Source: SAR202 cluster bacterium bin127
GTDB taxonomy: Bacteria > Chloroflexota > Dehalococcoidia > Lucifugimonadales > Lucifugimonadaceae
Assembly: GCA_002239045.1 (NCBI GenBank)
Contig: MPNN01000006.1
Span: forward strand, 124,001 to 188,000
Direction of reading: 5' to 3'
DNA: 64,000 nucleotides
The notes beneath the pieces were generated by a model. That model was given only the letters and a program-made list of their open reading frames with translations. It was not told the origin of the DNA and searched no databases. Each line of letters begins with the position of its first letter. The first letter of the stretch is position 1. Shown in pieces: positions 61,053 to 64,000 of this stretch. Position numbers and translations under genes: made by a program.

Positions 61053-62497
61053 TGGCGAATCGTTACGACGATCTCATTGCCGAGATTGCGGCGTACGCGT
61101 GCCAAGAAAACGAGATTGGCACTGAAGACGCCTACGACACGGCTCGACTGGCGCTGATGGATTCGGTCGGTTGCGCGCTGTTGGCGCTGGGATTCCCGGC
61201 GTGCAGGGACTTCATCACCTCGGACGATGCATCGTCCAACATCCCAGGTGGTGTGCCGATTCCCGGCACCGCCTACGCCAAAACGGCTTCGCAAGCGGCA
61301 TTTGACATCACCACCGCGATCCGATGGCTGGATTTTAATGACACATGGTTGGCGAACGAGTGGGGACACCCTTCGGATAACTTCGGTGCGATACTTGCCG
61401 CGGCTGACAGTTTTGCCCGGACTAACCAAACCGATTTCCGGATGCGTGAAGTGTTTGAACTCGCCATTCGTGCCTATGAGATTCAGGGCGTTTTGGCCCT
61501 TGACAACGCATTCAATCGCGTAGGGATAGACCACGTTCTACTCGTCAAGGTTGCGTCCGCGGCGGTGACAGCCGCGGTTTTTTCCAGCGGCAACGAGGAA
61601 ACAGTTTCCTCAGCGGTATCTCATGCTTGGCTCGACGCGACTCTTCGCACGTATCGACACGCACCGAACACGAACGCCCGTAAATCTTGGGCCGCGGGTG
61701 ATGCTGCGTCGCGCGGGTTGACGCTCGGAACGTTCGCCACACGCGGGATGCCCGGGGTAAAGACCGCGTTGACGGCGCCAACCTACGGGTTCCAAGACGT
61801 CTGGTTTGAAGGACGATCGGTAACGATGCAACGTGATCTGGCATCGTACGTCATGGAAAACGTGCTCTTCAAGGTCAAGTATCCGGCCGAGTTTCACGGC
61901 CAAACCGCAGTCGAAGCCGCAGTCGCACTGCATCCGCAAGTCTTTCATCGTTTGCCAGACGTAAAGACCGTTGAAATCAAGACACAAGAACCGGCGATCC
62001 GCATCATCGACAAGCGCGGTTCGCTTAACAACCCTGCCGATCGGGACCACTGCATCCAATACATGACCGCAGTGGCTTTGATCAAAGGAAACGTCACCTC
62101 CGATGACTACGAGGAGGATGGGGCGCGTGACTCGCGCATCAACAACCTGCGCGAAAAAATGGTTGTGACCGAACGCCGGAGCTACTCGGTGGAATACCTC
62201 GACCCTGATCGGAGATCAATCGCGAACGCAATCCAAGTGCATTTCAATGACGGCAGCTGTACCGAGGAAATCGAGGTTCGCTATCCGATCGGCCATCGAA
62301 CGAGGCGTCCCGAAGCGATCCCTTTGCTTGGTGCGAAATTCTTGGAAAACTTGCGCTCAACTTACGGCGACTGCGATTACTCGGCACGCGTTCAAGATCT
62401 ATTTCGAGTTCCGGAATCGCTCGACGAAATGTCGGTGACTGACTTCATGGACGCTTTGGGAGCGATCCGTGCTACAGAAAGGACTGCATCCAATTGA
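61052..62497 (+). CDS. prpD: 2-methylcitrate dehydratase (PrpD, MmgE family)
   Basis: Removes water from 2-methylcitrate in the methylcitrate cycle without an iron-sulfur cluster. The 481-residue protein has IPGTAYAKTASQAAFDITTAIRWLDFNDTWLANEWGHPSDNFGAILA (in pieces), the canonical PrpD active-site region, plus KSWAAGDAASRGLTLG, KVKYPAEFHGQTAVEAAV and NPADRDHCIQYMTAVALI. ATG at 61052 overlaps the prpC stop by one base; the GTG at 61049 is an alternative. Its stop overlaps the next TTG start (TTGA), so translation of prpC, prpD and the ThDP enzyme appears coupled. Note that no AcnD is present, as expected for the PrpD type. Confidence 0.9.
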   Translation: MANRYDDLIAEIAAYACQENEIGTEDAYDTARLALMDSVGCALLALGFPACRDFITSDDASSNIPGGVPIPGTAYAKTASQAAFDITTAIRWLDFNDTWLANEWGHPSDNFGAILAAADSFARTNQTDFRMREVFELAIRAYEIQGVLALDNAFNRVGIDHVLLVKVASAAVTAAVFSSGNEETVSSAVSHAWLDATLRTYRHAPNTNARKSWAAGDAASRGLTLGTFATRGMPGVKTALTAPTYGFQDVWFEGRSVTMQRDLASYVMENVLFKVKYPAEFHGQTAVEAAVALHPQVFHRLPDVKTVEIKTQEPAIRIIDKRGSLNNPADRDHCIQYMTAVALIKGNVTSDDYEEDGARDSRINNLREKMVVTERRSYSVEYLDPDRRSIANAIQVHFNDGSCTEEIEVRYPIGHRTRRPEAIPLLGAKFLENLRSTYGDCDYSARVQDLFRVPESLDEMSVTDFMDALGAIRATERTASN

Positions 62498-64000
62498 CAG
62501 ACAAGCTGACGGGCAGTGACCTGTTGAATCTCTCGCTGAAAGCGGAAGGGGTAGACACTCTTTTTGGTATCGCCGGAGATCACATTCTCGATATGCTTGA
62601 TCGAATGGTCGACGAACCGTTTCGGATGATCGACACTCGACACGAATCGGGGGCGGTTCACGCCGCCGATTCTTACTCTCGAATCCTGAGGCGTGCGTCC
62701 GTCGCCCTCTCGACCACACCAGGACACGCAAACGCGGTACCTGCATTGGCGAATGCGTTGCACTCCGAAGCGCCGGTGGTAAACATCGCGGGCAGCGCCG
62801 ACTCCCCAAATCTGGGTCGCGGCGCGATGCAAGAGATCGATCAGGTTGGCATCGCGCGACCAGTCACGAAGGGCGCATGGGAAGTGCCGTCGCCGGAACG
62901 CATTCCGGAGTTCGTCGCTCTTGCCTTTCGCACCGCTTTGAGCGGTCGGCAAGGCCCCGTTCACTTGACTATCCCGCACGATTATCAATCTGCAACGGTT
63001 GACGCCGCGGATTTCGAGCGCTACGCCCCGCGGGAATATAGTTCGCCGACTCGGGTATTGGCCGATCCGGAGCGAGTCCGGCAGGCAGTCAAATTGCTCA
63101 ACTCTGCAGAACGCCCCTTGATATTTGCCGGATCTTCGGCTGGTGCGACCGCCGATCCCGAAGTTGTGCGATGCCTAGTTGAGACTACACGCGCTCCATT
63201 CGTGTCAGAGGATTCTGCACGTGCACTGATTCCTGATTCGCATCCTTACAGCTTCGGATTGGGGTACCTACCTTTAAACCGCGCGGCGCAGATGGTGCGG
63301 GATGCCGATGTCGTTTTGATGCTTGGCAAACGATTGGATTACACGCTGGGTTTCGGTGGCTCGCCGCCATTCAACGCGAACGTGAAAACCATCGTCGTCG
63401 ACCCGTCAGCGGCGCAGATCGGCCGGGCTCGTTCAGGGGAAATATCGATTCTTGGAGATCTAGGACCGGTTTGCGATCAGTTGAAAGCCGAGGCGGAACG
63501 ATTGGCCTGGGAAGAGCGGACCGATTGGATATCGTCCCTGCGACGCACGCACGATGCGTGGTTGGCGGAACTGTACGAGCTAGCTCGATCACCTGAGCCG
63601 ATGCATCCGATGTATGTAAGCGAAGCGGTTCAACGATACCTCGAAGATGATGCCCACATTACGTTTGACGGTGGAGATTATTGTCACTTCTTACGTGCTT
63701 CGATTCCACGCGAACGACCTTTCAGGTTTCACAACGTTTCGAGTTTTGGCATGATCGGCGTAGGAATCGCGTACGGCCTCGGTGCCCAAGCGGCATTGCC
63801 CGACAAGCAATGCGTAGTGGCCACCGGCGACGGTTCATTCGGTTTCAACGGAATGGAACTTGACACGATGGTGCGCCACAACCTACCGGTAAAGATCTTG
63901 TTAGGCAACAACTCGATCTGGGGCATCGACTGGCAGATCCAGAAGGGCATCTACGGGCGTCCCGTCTGGACTGACTTGGCACAAGGAACGCGATACGATC
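62494..64000 (+). CDS. Thiamine-diphosphate-dependent enzyme (acetolactate synthase-like), 3-prime end outside window
   Basis: Reading from a TTG that overlaps the prpD stop, 502 codons stay open to the window edge. The protein begins MTDKLTGSDLLNLSLKAEGV and has the ThDP-activating Glu51 in RHESGAVHAADSYSR. LALSTTPGHANAVPALANAL-type text follows (ALSTTPGHANAVPALA), and the central domain has RPLIFAGSSAG and DADVVLMLGKRLDYTLGF. The cofactor motif GDGSFGFNGMELDTMVRHNLP to GNN lies at about 446-473. It belongs to the acetohydroxyacid synthase/oxalyl-CoA decarboxylase/2-hydroxyacyl-CoA lyase superfamily. The exact reaction cannot be assigned, and its link to the methylcitrate genes is by coupling only. 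Confidence 0.85.
   Translation, partial: MTDKLTGSDLLNLSLKAEGVDTLFGIAGDHILDMLDRMVDEPFRMIDTRHESGAVHAADSYSRILRRASVALSTTPGHANAVPALANALHSEAPVVNIAGSADSPNLGRGAMQEIDQVGIARPVTKGAWEVPSPERIPEFVALAFRTALSGRQGPVHLTIPHDYQSATVDAADFERYAPREYSSPTRVLADPERVRQAVKLLNSAERPLIFAGSSAGATADPEVVRCLVETTRAPFVSEDSARALIPDSHPYSFGLGYLPLNRAAQMVRDADVVLMLGKRLDYTLGFGGSPPFNANVKTIVVDPSAAQIGRARSGEISILGDLGPVCDQLKAEAERLAWEERTDWISSLRRTHDAWLAELYELARSPEPMHPMYVSEAVQRYLEDDAHITFDGGDYCHFLRASIPRERPFRFHNVSSFGMIGVGIAYGLGAQAALPDKQCVVATGDGSFGFNGMELDTMVRHNLPVKILLGNNSIWGIDWQIQKGIYGRPVWTDLAQGTRYD

Noticed and set aside
1..64000. CRISPR arrays, insertion sequences, integrase or attachment sites, riboswitches
   Set aside because: No regular repeat-spacer pattern, transposase, integrase or recognisable riboswitch core was seen. 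Both tRNA genes lack adjacent integrases or duplicated 3-prime ends.

Overview
This 64 kb window reads as a continuous, gene-dense bacterial chromosome segment. It has about 55 protein genes, two tRNA genes and very short intergenic gaps. I see no insertion sequence, CRISPR array, rRNA gene or prophage. Gene content suggests an aerobic, heterotrophic member of the Chloroflexota, possibly a SAR202/Dehalococcoidia-like lineage. The hints are an alternative complex III respiratory module beside cytochrome c maturation genes, a FabL-type enoyl reductase with a MaoC-type dehydratase pair, a bacterial endonuclease Q, and many small-molecule catabolic families (enolase superfamily, HpcH aldolase, RraA-like, Gfo/Idh, DHDPS-like, SDR, M20). 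That placement is inference from gene content, not from a tree. TTG and GTG starts are common, and many genes are joined by 1 to 8 bp overlaps such as ATGA, GTGA and TTGA.

Layout. 1-10.4 kb (+): housekeeping block rseP-ispG-proS, then an intrinsic-terminator-like leader, then nusA-ylxR-infB-rbfA-truB. 10.5-18.4 kb (+): CPA2 cation/proton antiporter, tRNA-Arg(CCG), and an addB-addA recombination nuclease pair. 18.5-25.5 kb (mostly +): SDR, M20 peptidase, a HigB/HigA-like toxin-antitoxin pair with a near-consensus promoter, an RraA-like protein, a metallo-beta-lactamase-fold hydrolase (-), an alkaline-phosphatase-superfamily phosphodiesterase and an HpcH-type aldolase. 25.5-27.8 kb (-): a rhamnonate-dehydratase-like enolase-superfamily enzyme and endonuclease Q. 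Then tRNA-Pro(UGG) on the + strand.

27.9-32.5 kb (-): type II fatty acid synthesis cluster (HadA-like, HadB-like, PlsX, FabG, FabL) with an unrecognised small gene and APS kinase upstream. 32.5-37.4 kb (-): cytochrome c maturation genes (CcmH, CcmF, CcmI-like, a secreted Ig-like membrane protein, a TlpA/CcmG thioredoxin). 37.5-45.8 kb (-): alternative complex III operon (small membrane protein, pentaheme ActA, ActB split into two genes, two NrfD-type subunits, ActD, ActE), driven by a good promoter at about 45.8 kb. CcmF/CcmH would supply covalent haem to ActA and ActE.

46.5-52.1 kb: 2-oxoacid dehydrogenase E1 alpha and beta, a DUF971 protein, a Gfo/Idh protein, RadC and a methyltransferase. 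52.2-57.0 kb (+): 5-oxoprolinase pxpABC followed by the gamma, biotin-carrier and beta parts of a sodium-pumping decarboxylase, with no alpha subunit present. 57.1-64 kb (+): DHDPS-like lyase, TauE-type transporter, then a tightly coupled methylcitrate-cycle operon prpB-prpC-prpD with a thiamine-diphosphate enzyme that runs off the right edge. The most interesting points are the split alternative complex III, the Mycobacterium-like dehydratase in the fatty acid cluster, the bacterial endonuclease Q, the nusA leader terminator and the apparently leaderless toxin-antitoxin promoter.
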